Of a DNA stretch of 64,000 nucleotides, positions 11,991 through 23,659 are shown piece by piece. Source of the stretch: Diorhabda sublineata (lineage: Eukaryota; Arthropoda; Insecta; Coleoptera; Chrysomelidae); NCBI RefSeq assembly GCF_026230105.1, contig NC_079482.1, forward strand, positions 18,786,001 through 18,850,000, given 5' to 3'. Both the position numbers and the translations under genes were made by a program. The number at the start of each line of letters is the position of its first letter. Within the stretch, counting starts at the first letter, position 1. Under the pieces are notes generated by a model. It was not told the DNA's origin. It searched no databases and worked only from the letters and a program-made list of their open reading frames with translations.

Positions 11991-12114
11991 ATCATTTGTT
12001 GCCTGATGCTTAAGAAACGTGTACCTAGAGAAGGTCATTACTCAAATCCTATCCAAACAACAAGTGAATTAACCTAAATACAATATTCAACGGAACAAAA
12101 TATAGTACAAAATC

Positions 12115-12360
12115 CAAATTTCGACAGAAAGAAAAAATTCGTATGGATTGATGATTCGCTGAAATTGGAGATAAAAAGAACCATATACGATTCATATAAA
12201 CAAAATGTTATAACCACTGAATAATCGATTATGGAGAAACATCAGAAGAAGTACTCTGAATTAACGTTCAGGAATTATTTCCGAAGTATTGGTTTCTACT
12301 AGAAAATTCTCGATCAACGAGGTACTCTTATGGAAAGTCCTGGCTTGAAAAAACTTACAT
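12115..12360 (+). pseudogene. DDE transposase N-terminal fragment
   Basis: The translation KKFVWIDDSLKLEIKRTIYD and onward to FRNYFRSIGFY and GTLMESPG resembles the N-terminal part of insect DDE_3-type (Tc1/pogo-like) transposases. In that family a helical region precedes the R..L..R..I..WR block. It contains stops. The matching C-terminal domain type appears separately at 20150-20930. Family placement is from remembered pattern only. Confidence 0.5.
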
Positions 12361-13155
12361 TTTTTTTTTATTTTTGTATTTGCAAACAAGTTTGTCAAAT
12401 GACAATATTTGAACTTGATGTTTGTAACTTCTACTCATGGCTTCAGACGGACCTATATTTTTCAAATGTCAAGCAATTTTTGGGTAAAATAAGAGGCGTC
12501 ATATGATTTTTTGCATAATGGAAAAACAGCAAACTACATGATCATTATTTACGATTAAGTAGTTTTACAGGATCACAAAGCGTTATAGGATTATTAAGGT
12601 TACTTTATATAGAAGTATTTCGACTACCACAAGATATTTTTTCTCAATGTTGTAACTATATTTTCCATAAATAGGTGTTAATGAGATATTGTGAATTTCA
12701 CAATTTTATCGCTTTGATACGTTAAAATATGTCAATACGACATTCCAAATGAGTACTAGAAAATTTTACATTAAATATTGATGTTTCATACTTTTCTTCT
12801 AGATATCCCTTTTTGAGTATGTTTCCTAATTCAATAATTGACATCTTTATCATTTCTATACGAAATCTTTCTAAATAAATAAAACTATTAGGTCATGAAC
12901 ATACAAGGGAAATACGGAAACAAATTAAATGGAAAAAGATCATTTTATATGTTCGCAAATAAATACGTGAAGTGTAAAGGCCATAAACGAAGTAAAAAAA
13001 ACATAATCAAGAATTTCAACAAACTTTTTATTATATCACCACTGGAATCCACTAATGGAGACGCGGAAGAGCGTCAAAATGTATGCCCAATGTAGTTTTT
13101 TGGATTAGGTAAATTCAAATATGTTGCGATAAGCGAGGAAATTTTTGAAAAGGTA
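12361..13155. other. Unannotated stretch
   Basis: The 66-codon Lys/Asn-rich frame at 12895-13095 has no recognisable domain, and its composition looks like translated AT-rich DNA. Nothing else is supported. Confidence 0.4.
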
Positions 13156-13159
13156 TTGA

Positions 13160-13765
13160 TACCTACAATTTGAGTTTTGTATTTTCCATTTCAATACTGC
13201 TAAAAGAAATGATGTGTTTCGACATTTGTGGGCCTTTGGTTTTTAGATTTTTTATAGACATTTACCAAGTGTAAGCTATTGTCAGATATATCACCAATAA
13301 CAGTAAATCGACATTGTACATGAGTTTTTGTATCAGGTACTGTGATATCTATAGCCAACTGATTTATTTTTCAAATATGCAACGATTATTTACTGATGTC
13401 TACGTCGTTATTTACCATGGTGCCTTTCAGTTTTGAATAAGTCGATCAAAGTGTTGAAGACTTCCACATTTTGGATTTAGTTTCAAAGTAATCTAGTAAC
13501 ACTCTTTCTGTGAATCCGTTTATCTTTTTTTTAATACGCCATTCCATAAAAGGATTATATTACTTTAAATTTTGGTCCCTGGATTTCTCAGGGAGTAGAT
13601 TCATAGTCGCTGCAGTGCCGATTCAACAACTTTCTTCACTATTACTCTACACTAATAATAATACTACAGCCCTTTTAATTAGACACAACACTGATTTTCT
13701 TGAACGAATATCAAGAAATGCAAGTGTGACAGTTTGTCTGAGAAACGAATTGACATGAGAAAGAG
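13160..13765 (-). pseudogene. Crypton-type tyrosine recombinase relic, copy 1
   Basis: Minus-strand translation shows a diverged version of the sequence described for copy 2 (14030-14830). The core-binding part with LPEKSRE-like sequence (TCCCTGAGAAATCCAGGG on the minus strand near 13580-13597) is followed by the VPDTKTHVQCRFTVIGDISD block near 13280-13345. The last shared base is at ~13167, where CCTACAATTTGAG starts, so the C-terminal HGG segment is absent. Frames are broken by stops. The start context AAAAAACGTGAATATTATAACG is at 13927, about 160 bases further upstream than in copy 2. Confidence 0.6.
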
Positions 13766-14029
13766 CGTTCATAACCAACTATTTTTATAAAACAATTTTA
13801 TAATTGCTTTAAAAAATGACACGTTGCGGCACTTTTTTATCGCAAAAGCGCTATCGCTACGGTACTGTTTTTCACGCTTCTTGATCGATACAGAAATTAC
13901 ATTCTTTATAATGGAAATGATTGGAAAAAAACGTGAATATTATAACGGACGTAGAAAAACATTATTAAAGAAACAGTTAGTTTAAGTAAGTAATTTTCTG
14001 GGTGTATATTCTATTGAACTTCTTGTCTA

Positions 14030-14830
14030 ATGTTAACTTCATTTGAAGCTGTGATATCTCCGTGTACGCCTCGAATGTTTTCTGAAATTCTGTTATCGTT
14101 TTCTGATGAACTCTCGGCTACACTATTGGTGTTTCATCCTCCGTGTTGCTTCATCATCAGATTGTCTGCCAGGAGATACCTACAATTTGAGTTTTGTATT
14201 TTCCATTTCAATACTGCTAAAAGAAATGATGTGTTTCGACATTTGTGGGTCTTTGGTTTTTAGATTTTTTATAAATGTTTACCAAGTTTAATCTTTTGTC
14301 AGATATATCACCAATAACAGTAAATCGACATTGTACATGAGTTTTTGTATCAGGTACTGTGATATCTATAGCCAACTGATTTATTTTTCAAATATGCAAC
14401 GATTTTCAATTATTTACTGATATCTACGTCGTTATTTACCATGGTGCCTTTCAGTTTTGAATAAGTCGACGAAAGTATTGAAGACGTCCACATTTTGGAT
14501 TTAGTTTCAAATTAAGCTAGTAACACTCTTTCTGCGAAGCTGTTTATGCCTTTTTTAGTACGCCACTCTATAAAAGAATTATATTCCTTTGAATACTATT
14601 CCCTGGATTTCTCAGGGAGAAGATTCATAGTCGCTGCAGTTGCCAATTCAACATCTTCTGGTATGCAGTTTAAAATTTCTTTACTATAACTCTCCACCAC
14701 TAATAATAATAATACTACACTCCTTTTAATTAGACACAAAATGGATTTTCTTGAACGAATATCAAGAAATAAGAGTGTGACAATGACAATGAATGAATAA
14801 AAAAAACCGTGAATATTATAACGCACGTAG
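14030..14830 (-). pseudogene. Crypton-type tyrosine recombinase relic, copy 2
   Basis: Reading right to left, the translation gives NLLPEKSRE then YSKEYNSFIEWRTKKGINSF (14540-14640), the SAM-like core-binding domain of Crypton recombinases. SKMWTSSILSSTYSKLKGTM follows, then KIVAYLKNKSVGYRY, ITVPDTKTHVQCRFTVIGD, and KNQRPTNVETHHFF. The end is LMMKQHGG with SVAESSSENDNRISENIRG (14070-14160), corresponding to the HGGW...VAEGYIEDS end of the catalytic domain. The order matches insect Crypton-like YR proteins. Stops in all parts make it a relic. The box-I Arg region is missing or unrecognisable. Confidence 0.65.
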
Positions 14831-14859
14831 AAAAATATATTTTATTAACACTATACGAG

Positions 14860-15900
14860 TAGAATGTTCCCCAGAAAATGAAAATTCAATCAATGAAGAC
14901 GGCAGTTCAGAACAAAGCTCAATCTCGAAAAAAATTAATTCGTTCTCTATCCTGGCTATGTTTATTCGAACAATATCTATTTTTACGTCAGATTCCATTG
15001 TGTGTGAATACAAACGTAATAAAAGAATCGAAAGTCTGGTATAAAAAGCACAGAAAATATTGGAACGTGGAAAGGTTCTTATTATAGTAAAAAAGCGTAT
15101 CAGTATCAGCGGTAGATTTGCACCAATCGCATGGACTCTTATTCAATACTACAAGTCAAGGATGCCCTAGGGTCACTTTGAACTTTTGGAATCAATCACG
15201 TCTACCGCAACCAATGAAATAATAGTAGATTTCTGAAGATAATAACAATCAAACACAAAGGTGTGAAAAAAACATATTGGAAAAAGTAACAAAGTATAAA
15301 TATCAGGGAAATGTTGGTACTGATGGCAAATGGGAATTTAAATGCAATACAGCTAAGAAAACGTGATATCATTGGTAGTGTGAATATTTTCGACTGAATA
15401 TTACTCTATACTATTCTTACCGAAATGAAAATTTAACAGGCGAAAGTCGTGAAATTATAGACAATATTTTGAAGTTTCCTAAGTGAGAAGCAGAAGGTCG
15501 AGCTCCGAAAATTAAAATCTCTAAAGAAGATTCAATTTTGCAAAATAGTTCTATACTTTTTATTAATCTTAAGGTTTCACTTCCTCTTAATATATTAATA
15601 CACTTAATTTAAGTGTTCTTAAAAAACAAACGAATTAAAATTGGAGGAAACAAGGTTGATGATGGGGATATCCAATGTTTTCAACAACTAATGAAAAGAA
15701 GAACTCCTGAAAATTAAATATGATCGTGGTTTTTACGTAGATTGATCCTAAATTTTCATGTAACAGAAAAGTGCGTACCAATTGTAAAGTCAATTAGAAA
15801 GGTTTTCGATGACGTAAAATGAAAAATAATCGTTCCATCTTAATGGAACGAAGTCTATTCGACATTTTCTACAAATACAATTTTAAATACTAATGAATTT
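14860..15900. other. Unannotated stretch
   Basis: Several overlapping short frames occur at 14793-15087 with no recognisable motifs. These may be upstream parts of the Crypton relic. Nothing is supported between 15100 and 15900. Confidence 0.4.
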
Positions 15901-16997
15901 ATACAGGTTGTTTCAAAAAAGATGATCTCGTCTCTAGGATAGATAGAAAACTGAAAAATATTTCAAGTTTGCTCAGTAAAAAATTTTCGTAACGCCATCC
16001 GTAATCAAGATAAAGGGCGTTAAAGAACAAAAAATCATACATACTTCTTACGATTTTGCCACAATTACAGAGCAATATTGCATTAAAATTATATACGAAT
16101 ATGTTTTGGAAAGTGAAACATCCAATAAGTTTGTTTTTATGTCTGACTCTCATAGAGGGCGCTAGTTACACCGTTCGTACCATGTAGTACTGAGCATAAC
16201 TTTTTCTATAATAAATTTATTAAGCAAAATTTCAAGTTAAACATCATTTAATTTTACACCGAGAAGATACTCTTATAAAACTCGATACTGCGTACCATTT
16301 TCGGCATATTTTGAGTTGGAAATTATGTAGTAATATCCGATGCTGGTATGAAGTAATGATAAATATATTAATTAAACAAAAAAATACAAGATGAAAATTT
16401 AAAAAAAAAACGTTAATAACATAAAATAAAATTCAATTAGAATAGGTGTTCAAAATGTTTTTACTAATACACATATCAATCCTTTTTTCTAAAAAAAGCA
16501 TTGACGGTTGGGAGCAGCTCCGAGTTCATTGAAGTGACGTTCAATTCCGTCTTTCAATCCTTGAGGTGAATTTATCTCTATAGCATAAACTTTTTTAAGA
16601 CCAAACTGTGTAATCCAAGGGATTAAAATCGCTTAACCGAGGAGGCCAATGAATCGGAGCTTCTGCACCTCTACCAATCCATCGATTCGGAAAATAATCA
16701 CTCAATCAAACAGGACACTTTCTATCAAAGTGCGGTGGAGCTCCATCGTGCATAAAAAAATAGAGATCTTCGCTCGTTTAGCGTCAAATCTTCTAATATC
16801 TCGATTAAGTAATGGTTTAAAAAATCCAGGTACATATCACCATTTAAATTTCCAGGTAGAATTTGATAACCTATTAATTTGTTAATAAAAGTTGCAAAAC
16901 ATTAACTTCAAATGAGTGTTAGTAATGTGACATGGGGAATTTAATCACACCAGTAGTGTGCATTACGATAGTTAAACATACATCTAACACTCTAACC

Positions 16998-19502
16998 CAG
17001 GGGTGCTCAAACGGTCGATCGCGAGTGCTTTTTGAGTAGATCTCGAGAAGAAAAAAATTTTTAATAAGTAGGTAGGTAACTAAACTACAAAAATGTATTA
17101 CGTAATAAAATAACACTGCTTGCGGCAAAAGGCGGCTTTATCAAAGGAACGCGCGGCACTTGTCAAAGAAAAGCCGCGTTGTTTCTAGACTAGACTGTAC
17201 TGTCTAGTTTCGGGCGGCGCGTTTGACGGTAACATTCGAGACTTTCTTTCACGCCGATATAAATGTTGCGCCTGCATGAATTGGAGTCATTCTGAATTGT
17301 AACTTGATAGCGATACTACGTCGATACAAAGTTTATTATTAAATAGTGGAAAATGAGTGCAGTGAAGAAATCTAAAACGTATCATTTTAATAAGGATTGG
17401 GAGGAAGAATTCTTCTTTTGTATGGTGAAGGATAAGTGCATTTGTGTTATTTGTCGTACGTCAGTTGCAATACCTAAGCGTGGTAACTTAGAGAGGCATC
17501 ATAAAACGGTTCATAAAAACTATCAAAAGGATTTTCCGCCACAGAGTGAATTAAGAAAACGAAAAGTAAGTGATTTTATATCTTGTTTGAAAAAAGAACA
17601 AACCATGTTCACAAGACCAGCCAAACAATCAAAAGCTGCTACGATCGCGTCATTTAAAATATCTCATATATACACATACACAAGAAACCATTCGAAGATG
17701 GATCGGTGGTGAAGGAAGCATTTATTGAAGCGGAAGAGACTTTATTTGGAGATTTTAAAAATAAAACAGAAATCATGTCTGCTATTAGAAAACTTCAGTT
17801 ATCTCGTCCGACTGTCACAAGGCGTATTGAAGTCATGAGTCAGGACATCGCAGATAAACTAAAACATGATATCATGGAATGTACATACTTTTCTTTACAG
17901 TTCGACGAATTCACCGATATGACAGACACTGACCAGCTGTGTATTTTTATTCGGATGGTATTCAATGACATTTCGGCTAAGGAATAATTTTTGACAATCA
18001 TTCCTCTGAAGGGGAAGACCCGTGGCGAAGATATATATGAAGTTTTCTTTAATTTTGTAAAAAACTACGAGCTACCAATATATAAATTAGTGTGCATTAC
18101 AACCGATGGAGCACCAGCAATGACTGGAAACAAAAACGGTTTTGTGGCATTGTGTCGAGCTAATGAAGAATTCCCTTCATTTTTTTTCATTCCATTGCAT
18201 TATACATCAACAAGTTTTGTGTTCCAAAGTTTTAAACACGGAGGAAATTATGGGCATTGCAACAAAAATTGTGAATTCCATCCGTGCACGTAGCTTGCAA
18301 CGGCGGCTCTTTGAGTTGCAGTTGGAAGATAGGGAGTCAGCTGAACACACTGATTTAGTTCTTCACACAGACGTCAGGTGGTTGAGTCGCGGAAAGTTCC
18401 TACAAAGGTTTCAAGAATTATTGCCCGAAATAACAGCTTTTTTAGACGAAAGAAGTGATGACACTCAGATTTTGAAAAACTAAAAATGGCTGACTGATTT
18501 GGCATTTTTGACTGACATCACAATGCACTTAAACATCGTTAACTTGGAGCTTCAAGGTAAAGGAAAAACTATTATTTAGATGATTAGCGCAGTAAACGCA
18601 TTCAAAAGTAAATTACAACTTATGATAGATCAACTGAAAAGAAAGGATCTGAAACATTTTTCGTTTTGAAAGCAAGGATTCCTCAGTTTAATTATGAGAT
18701 ACGTATGAGACTGAATTATCAAATATTTTGGGACAATTCGAAATGCGTTTTTATGATTGCAGTAAATTGGAAAACATAGCATCATTTATGAGTTATCCTT
18801 TTTCATGTAAAAACATTGAAGAATTAGCTACTGAAATAGCAAGTCAGTTTAATATGAACTCATGTTCTGTTGAAAATGAGTTGGTGCAGATTAAATCAGA
18901 TATACATCTCAAAGCTACAGCATCTGATACAAATTTCTGGTGTTTTTTATCTGAAGATAAATATACGAATCTAAGGCAAATCGCCCTTCAACTGACGGCA
19001 TTGTTTGGGTCAACTTACTGGTGCATTTTCTGAAATGAAGATAATTAAGTCAAAATATCGCAATCGACTAACTGACGATTATATGTCATCATGCTTGCGA
19101 TTAGCACTCAGTGGTTACGTACCATCTTATGAAAAGTATGCTGAGGACATGCAGTGCCACGCTTCAACATCCAAAGCCACTTTTTAGTTAGATTTAACAT
19201 CATATGTAACTCTTTTGTTTTGTAACAACCAATAAACTCGCAATTTTGAATAACTATGAGTTTTTTCATTGATATTGTAGAGAAGAACCTAACTAAACCT
19301 AACTCAAACCTTGACTAAAATAATGTACCTATATTGTGCAGAAAGCTAATATCTATATATGCTATGGTACCTAGGTAGGTAGGGTGTATCGTGTATGTAC
19401 GACAACCCTGCATCACACATACTTGCTGCCTCTCAGAGTCGATCGTAAGTAGTCTAAAAATATTGAGGTAGATCGCCAGCAGTTCAAGTTTGAGCACCCC
19501 TG
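16998..19502 (+). mobile_element. hAT element with TIRs and perfect 8-bp TSD
   Basis: The ends are CAGGGGTGCTCAAAC (16998-17012) and its inverse GTTTGAGCACCCCTG (19488-19502). The octamer CTCTAACC flanks both sides (16990-16997, 19503-19510). The 2505-bp element carries one intronless transposase gene on the plus strand, broken by frameshifts. It sits inside, and antisense to, an older Tc1/mariner-type element, so it is the younger of the two insertions. The GC-rich leader 17100-17240 is part of the element. Confidence 0.93.
17353..19187 (+). pseudogene. hAT transposase (BED finger, ZBED5/GTF2IRD2-like) with frameshifts
   Basis: The frame starts MSAVKKSKTYHF and contains a BED-type zinc finger (C..C at CVICRTSV, H....H at LERHHKTVH). 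The catalytic region reads YFSLQFDEFTDMTDTDQLCI (first Asp), then LVCITTDGAPAMTGNKNG (second Asp). HTDVRWLSRGKFLQRFQELL follows, then a C-terminal helical part ending DDYMSSCLRLALSGYVPSYE. This order is that of hAT transposases related to ZBED5 and GTF2IRD2. Frame changes occur near 17685, 18190-18220, 18490-18730 and 19010. The gene is close to full length but inactive. The start is the first Met after the leader. Confidence 0.85.
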
Positions 19503-20149
19503 CTCTAACCGGTAGATCGTCTGGCAAGAGCTCTTGGACTTGTCTATAATGATAAGGATGTGGCTGTTGCTCCTCCAAGTACTTGAACAAGACGCATTTG
19601 TTTGTCTTGCCGTATTCCTTACGAATGGATTTTGATCAACTAAATTAAAAATCATATTTTCTTTATTAATGGTTTTTGTTGTTCTTGACCTATCAGAATT
19701 GATTTTTTTAGGTCTCATATTCCCAGTTTCTCAACAACGTCTGTTAATGGTAAGTTTCTTCGAGGAAACTTTTCTGCATAACGCATTACAGTTACACTAG
19801 AGTTTCCTAAACACTCGACTAAGGTTAATAACATGTCAGTATATTCAAAATTTGAGTAAGTTTTGATTAACAATATCTAATTTAACAAATAACAACGTTT
19901 CAGAAACGTAATTATTATTGACTCAACGTCATAACTATGAATGAGTTATCCATGGCAAAATCAGAGAAAATACTATTGCCGATAAAAGTTGAATAATTAT
20001 GGGAACTCAGCTATTAATATGATACAAACAATAGTTTGAGTCCCAGAAGCGCAATACATGATCATCAAATTGTTGTTTGTTTCATACTAAGGCTTCCATG
20101 ATTATTTAACTTTGTAAAACAATATCCTATACTGATTAGACTGGATTTT

Positions 20150-20930
20150 TGTGAAACAAGTCCTCAATCCCAATTTTTTTAAATGTATCCATTATATCGA
20201 TGAAACATACATATTCATTCATCTCATACACATTCGAAAGGATGGAATGATTCAAGAAATGATAAACAGAAAAAAAACCTATTTTCAAAGGCGCTCGAGT
20301 TATAATAGTTAATACTGAAGGTGAAGCAGCCTTTGTATCCGATTCATATGTTAGCTATGTTAAGCTGTTGTACTGACGATTAGCACCATAATATGAATTT
20401 TGATAATTACGAAAAATGGGTAACTGAAAAATGATTACCTAATTTATCAACCGGAAGATTTGTTATTATTGATAATGCGCTCGATCATCACAACACAACG
20501 AATTTAAAATAGACCTTACTAACCTCTGAAACAAAGAAAACCATCATGCAGGAATGGTTAAGAATCCGAAACATTCCGTTTGACGAAGAAATGTAAAAGC
20601 CATAATGATTCGCCCTCATAACATACGAATTTTATGATCTTTTTAGAGTATTATTTTTTCCCCCCGCCATCTCGATTGGAATCCAATTTAATTAGTATGG
20701 CCAGAAATGAGAAAATATTTGTTGCTATGAAAAATTATAATTTCCTAAAATGTCGTTTCTTACTATGATAAATGTTTTAAGCAATTCAATGTTGAAGAAG
20801 GGGAAAAGCGGTGTGATCGCGCGAAATGTTTTGAGCAAAAATTTATTGGAAGCGAACCAATTTTTTACTATTATTGAAGAGTAGATTATAAATTCAAATA
20901 GTGATACTGATACAAATAGATACCGATAGC
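20150..20930 (+). pseudogene. DDE_3-type transposase catalytic-domain relic
   Basis: Translated pieces are HYIDETYIF (first Asp, near 20199), ARVIIVNTEGEAAFVSDSYV (20290-20350), NFDNYEKWVTEK (20398-20430) and RFVIIDNALDHHNTTN (second Asp, near 20471). KTIMQEWLRIRNIPFDEEM (20540-20595) comes next, and then a region where the third acidic residue should be. Order and spacing match an insect DDE endonuclease family of the Tc1/pogo type. Frameshifts and stops are present. It may be the same family as the N-terminal fragment at 12115-12360. Confidence 0.7.
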
Positions 20931-21149
20931 ATATTTTGATTAATCGAAGAACTTTCCACGGAAATAAAACATCTACAAATGAAGGAAGAACTTATACAAA
21001 TTTGGCTAAAATGTGGTTTCATTAAATTTGTAAAGTTTAGTTAAATTACTTGTGAATTCTATTAGTATATCTAATATCTAAATATCTAATAGCTTCTCAT
21101 TTATCTATTCCAAGTATTGGTTCTAGTCCCATTTGCCATAAATTGATTA

Positions 21150-21680
21150 AAGGATTATGCATACCTAGGCATCCAGCGCGTTTAGCGCTACGTTTGCTTA
21201 TTTTGGACCAAAAGCGAATTGTAATTAACATTTTCCAGGCCTTACTGGCGCACTTTAAGGAAAATTTGTCAAGGCAATGAATTGCACAGGGCGCGTTTGC
21301 TCCGATAAAGGCAAAGACGGTTTCATACGACGAAGAAGTAATGGTACAACCATAACACAGGAATATCACGCATCATTACTCGATGAGATGCTTTTTTATC
21401 AGAACAGCGTATCTCCTCGCACTTCGTTGGTGGGATTGGCTAAAATTCAAGAATGGCACTTTGAATCAATTCACCATCAAAAATATTCACCAGATGTGGT
21501 CCCCATCAATATTTTTCTGTTTTAAACCTTAAAGTTTCACTTGCAAGAGAGATTTTAATCAGACGAGGACGTTATACGCATACGTAAACGTCTATTTTGA
21601 GGAGAAAGACGGCAATTGTATAGATTTAAGAGAAGACTATGTTAAAAAATAAAAAAGCTTTTGGGATGACCCTCTTACAT
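21150..21680 (+). pseudogene. Mariner transposase relic, C-terminal two thirds
   Basis: After fragments with ILDQKRIVINIFQALLAHFK (21190-21250), a deletion removes the first catalytic Asp. The sequence resumes with APIKAKTVS (21300), YHASLLDEM, SLVGLAKIQEWHFESI, HHQKYSPDVVPINIFLF (21420-21520), SDEDVIRIR and FEEKDGNCIDLREDYVKK (21595-21650). The ending FWDDPLT before 21680 corresponds to the conserved 3' end of mariners. Frames are shifted at several points. Confidence 0.75.
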
Positions 21681-21689
21681 TCATTTCAA

Positions 21690-22870
21690 GTTTTCAAAGT
21701 TTGAAGAGGATTTGAAGTATTTTAGCACCTCAACATTCAAATTCAAATAATGTAGAAATGGACTAAAAAAAGATTTTACGTCATAGAGTCATTTAAAAAA
21801 ATGGACGTCACGAACCCGGAAATTAGTATTTAACAGGCTTCCTTTCATTTATCTGCTTGTCTATTTTCCCATCTGACAACGTAAATTACTATTAAATTTA
21901 AGAACAGCGTAATATGTAATCTGGAAAACTGAGGATTGTCGCATATTTTCCAGTAATTAATAATACAGCACTAATAAACATTATGACTAAACGGATAGTT
22001 TTTGAAATATTAAACATCGATTTAACGAGGATTTGATTTTGTAACTAATAGTGTTAGTCCAAAAACTCCCATTCCAACTTGATTTGATGAAATTGGCTGT
22101 TGATTTTGTTTTGTAAAGAGGAAGTTAACTAAGTCAAAATCCGTTATATACCCACAACTCTCAAATTTGTTCCTAAATAAAAATTTGCTAAACAAACGAG
22201 GATTTATGTGCAGCCAAACCCCTTGTAATAATTGAAGAATATATGAATAATACAATGTCGGTAGGGTATCGAAACAAGAGTGGGGGTTTGGTGGCATTTG
22301 CAGGGAAACAAAGAACACCAAACTGTCAACCACAGCAAAACCTTCATTGATCTACACAGTGGTGCGCACACAAAAAAATTGAGCTTATGGAGAATGACTT
22401 TTTGGCATCGTGTCGGTAACCATTTCTATTTATGTTTTATTTTTTAAAAAATTTATATAGGGTGTGATTGAAAAACTATAACTTTGTTTTCTCAATTATT
22501 TAGCACCTACATTTTTTATAAATTGGTTATACAAGCCTATACGGAGAAAATAGAGTTGTGGTCACAAAACAGATTTTAACCGTTAACTGTTACCATACTT
22601 TTCTGTACAATTGTATTTGCCATACATATAAAGTAATTTCAATTCATTTTATGCAAAATTAAAAGCTAATATTAACAAAAATAAAAGTAACTCATAAGTC
22701 TTTGTAGAAAAAATACCATACATAACTCTATAGAAATTGAAGCTAGCATAATGGTCAGATGTGGGTTTATAAATATGACGTCGTAACAAAAATGAGACGA
22801 AACCAAGGAAATCGTGTCAAAGTCGGTCGAAAATCAAGAATGAACTCGATTCAGAGGGTCAAACCTTCAC
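21690..22870. other. Unannotated stretch
   Basis: A 103-codon minus-strand frame (22022-22333) lacks recognisable motifs. Its amino-acid content and the absence of splice-phase neighbours do not support a gene. Confidence 0.4.
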
Positions 22871-22884
22871 ATTCCAGCGTGATT

Positions 22885-23120
22885 CCAGATGAGTGAGGTT
22901 TTAGTCAAATTCGAAACCAGAGTCATCGCCCAGCTACTTTATTCGCCAGATTTAGGTCCTTGTGACTTTTTTCTTTTTTCGAAACGCAATAATCCCACTA
23001 GGGGAACGCGTCATGGGTCCATTAGAACCATAAAGAGCAATTCGCTTAAAGTACTAAACGGTTTGAATGCGGTAATAAATATTTTCATTAAAATATGTAA
23101 CAAAGTTTTTTTTTGTTAAT
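22885..23120 (+). pseudogene. Mariner transposase C-terminal fragment
   Basis: The frame reads VIAQLLYSPDLGPCDFFLFS, corresponding to the YSPDLAPCDFFLFP block around the third catalytic residue. RGTRHGSIRTIKSNSLKVL follows, matching the downstream RGxRYxTIEEIK.ASLKEL part. It is short and lacks the rest of the protein. Confidence 0.7.
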
Positions 23121-23250
23121 GCCGGTCAAGTTTGATCACAAATTATATCAGATTGAAGTAAGTAACGATCACGGGGACCTAAATACAATGTCAAAATGTA
23201 CTTGATTTTAGGGCTCTTTTGTTATTTTTCTTCTATTAGTTTTTTTAATA

Positions 23251-23563
23251 ATTTTTAAAAGATTGATAAAAAATTAACGTTTCGACTAATTTTAAGTTTT
23301 TATCAAAATATGATATTGACACTGACGTATTTATACTGATCAATAGATCACCTTCATAATGAATATAAAAATAATAATAATAAGAAGAAAAATTAATTTT
23401 TCCTTGGTCCTTACATCTCAAATATATAACATCAATTATTCGTAGTTTTATTAGATGTTAGGAGCAAGGAAAAATTAATTTTTCTTATTATTATTATTAT
23501 TACTTTTATATTCATTGTGAAGGTGATCTATTCGTCAATTTTTTATCAATCTTTTAAAAATTT
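23251..23563. repeat. Large imperfect palindrome with (AAT)n core
   Basis: The left arm (23251-23413) and right arm (23458-23563) are reverse complements. Shared blocks are TTTTTAAAAGATTGATAAAA, AATAGATCACCTTCA, AATGAATATAAAA, a (TAA)n run and AAAAATTAATTTTTCCTTG. The left arm carries ~55 extra bases (including the GTTTCGAC motif) that the right arm lacks. This is a foldback-like structure or head-to-head repeat insertion. Confidence 0.8.
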
Positions 23564-23659
23564 TGAAACAGAGGAGACCCAAAATCAAGAACATTTAGAA
23601 ACCTGAACATATCAAAAGGTCTAAGAAATAAGAAATTAAAGATAAAGACAATTATAAAC

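Larger units (their letters stand above)
15903..19760 (-). mobile_element. Tc1/mariner-superfamily element split by a hAT insertion
   Basis: On the minus strand the transposase begins right of the hAT element with LEEQQPHPYHYRQVQELLPDDLPVR-type sequence near 19515-19590 (the HPYH...LVQ.L region before the catalytic domain). It resumes left of the hAT with GVIKFPMSHY, HSFEVNV, then ILPGNLNGDMYLDF and MHDGAPPHFDRK (16740-16760). NRWIGRGAEAPIHWPPRL and DFNPLDYTVW follow (16600-16690). The WIGRG...WPPRSPDLNPLD signature is common in insect Tc1/mariner-superfamily DDE transposases. A terminus-like ACAGGTTGTTTCAAAAAAG lies at 15903; the other end is not certain. Stops throughout. Confidence 0.7.

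Noticed and set aside
22022..22333. 103-codon minus-strand frame
   Set aside because: No recognisable domain, no splice-compatible neighbours, AT-rich composition.
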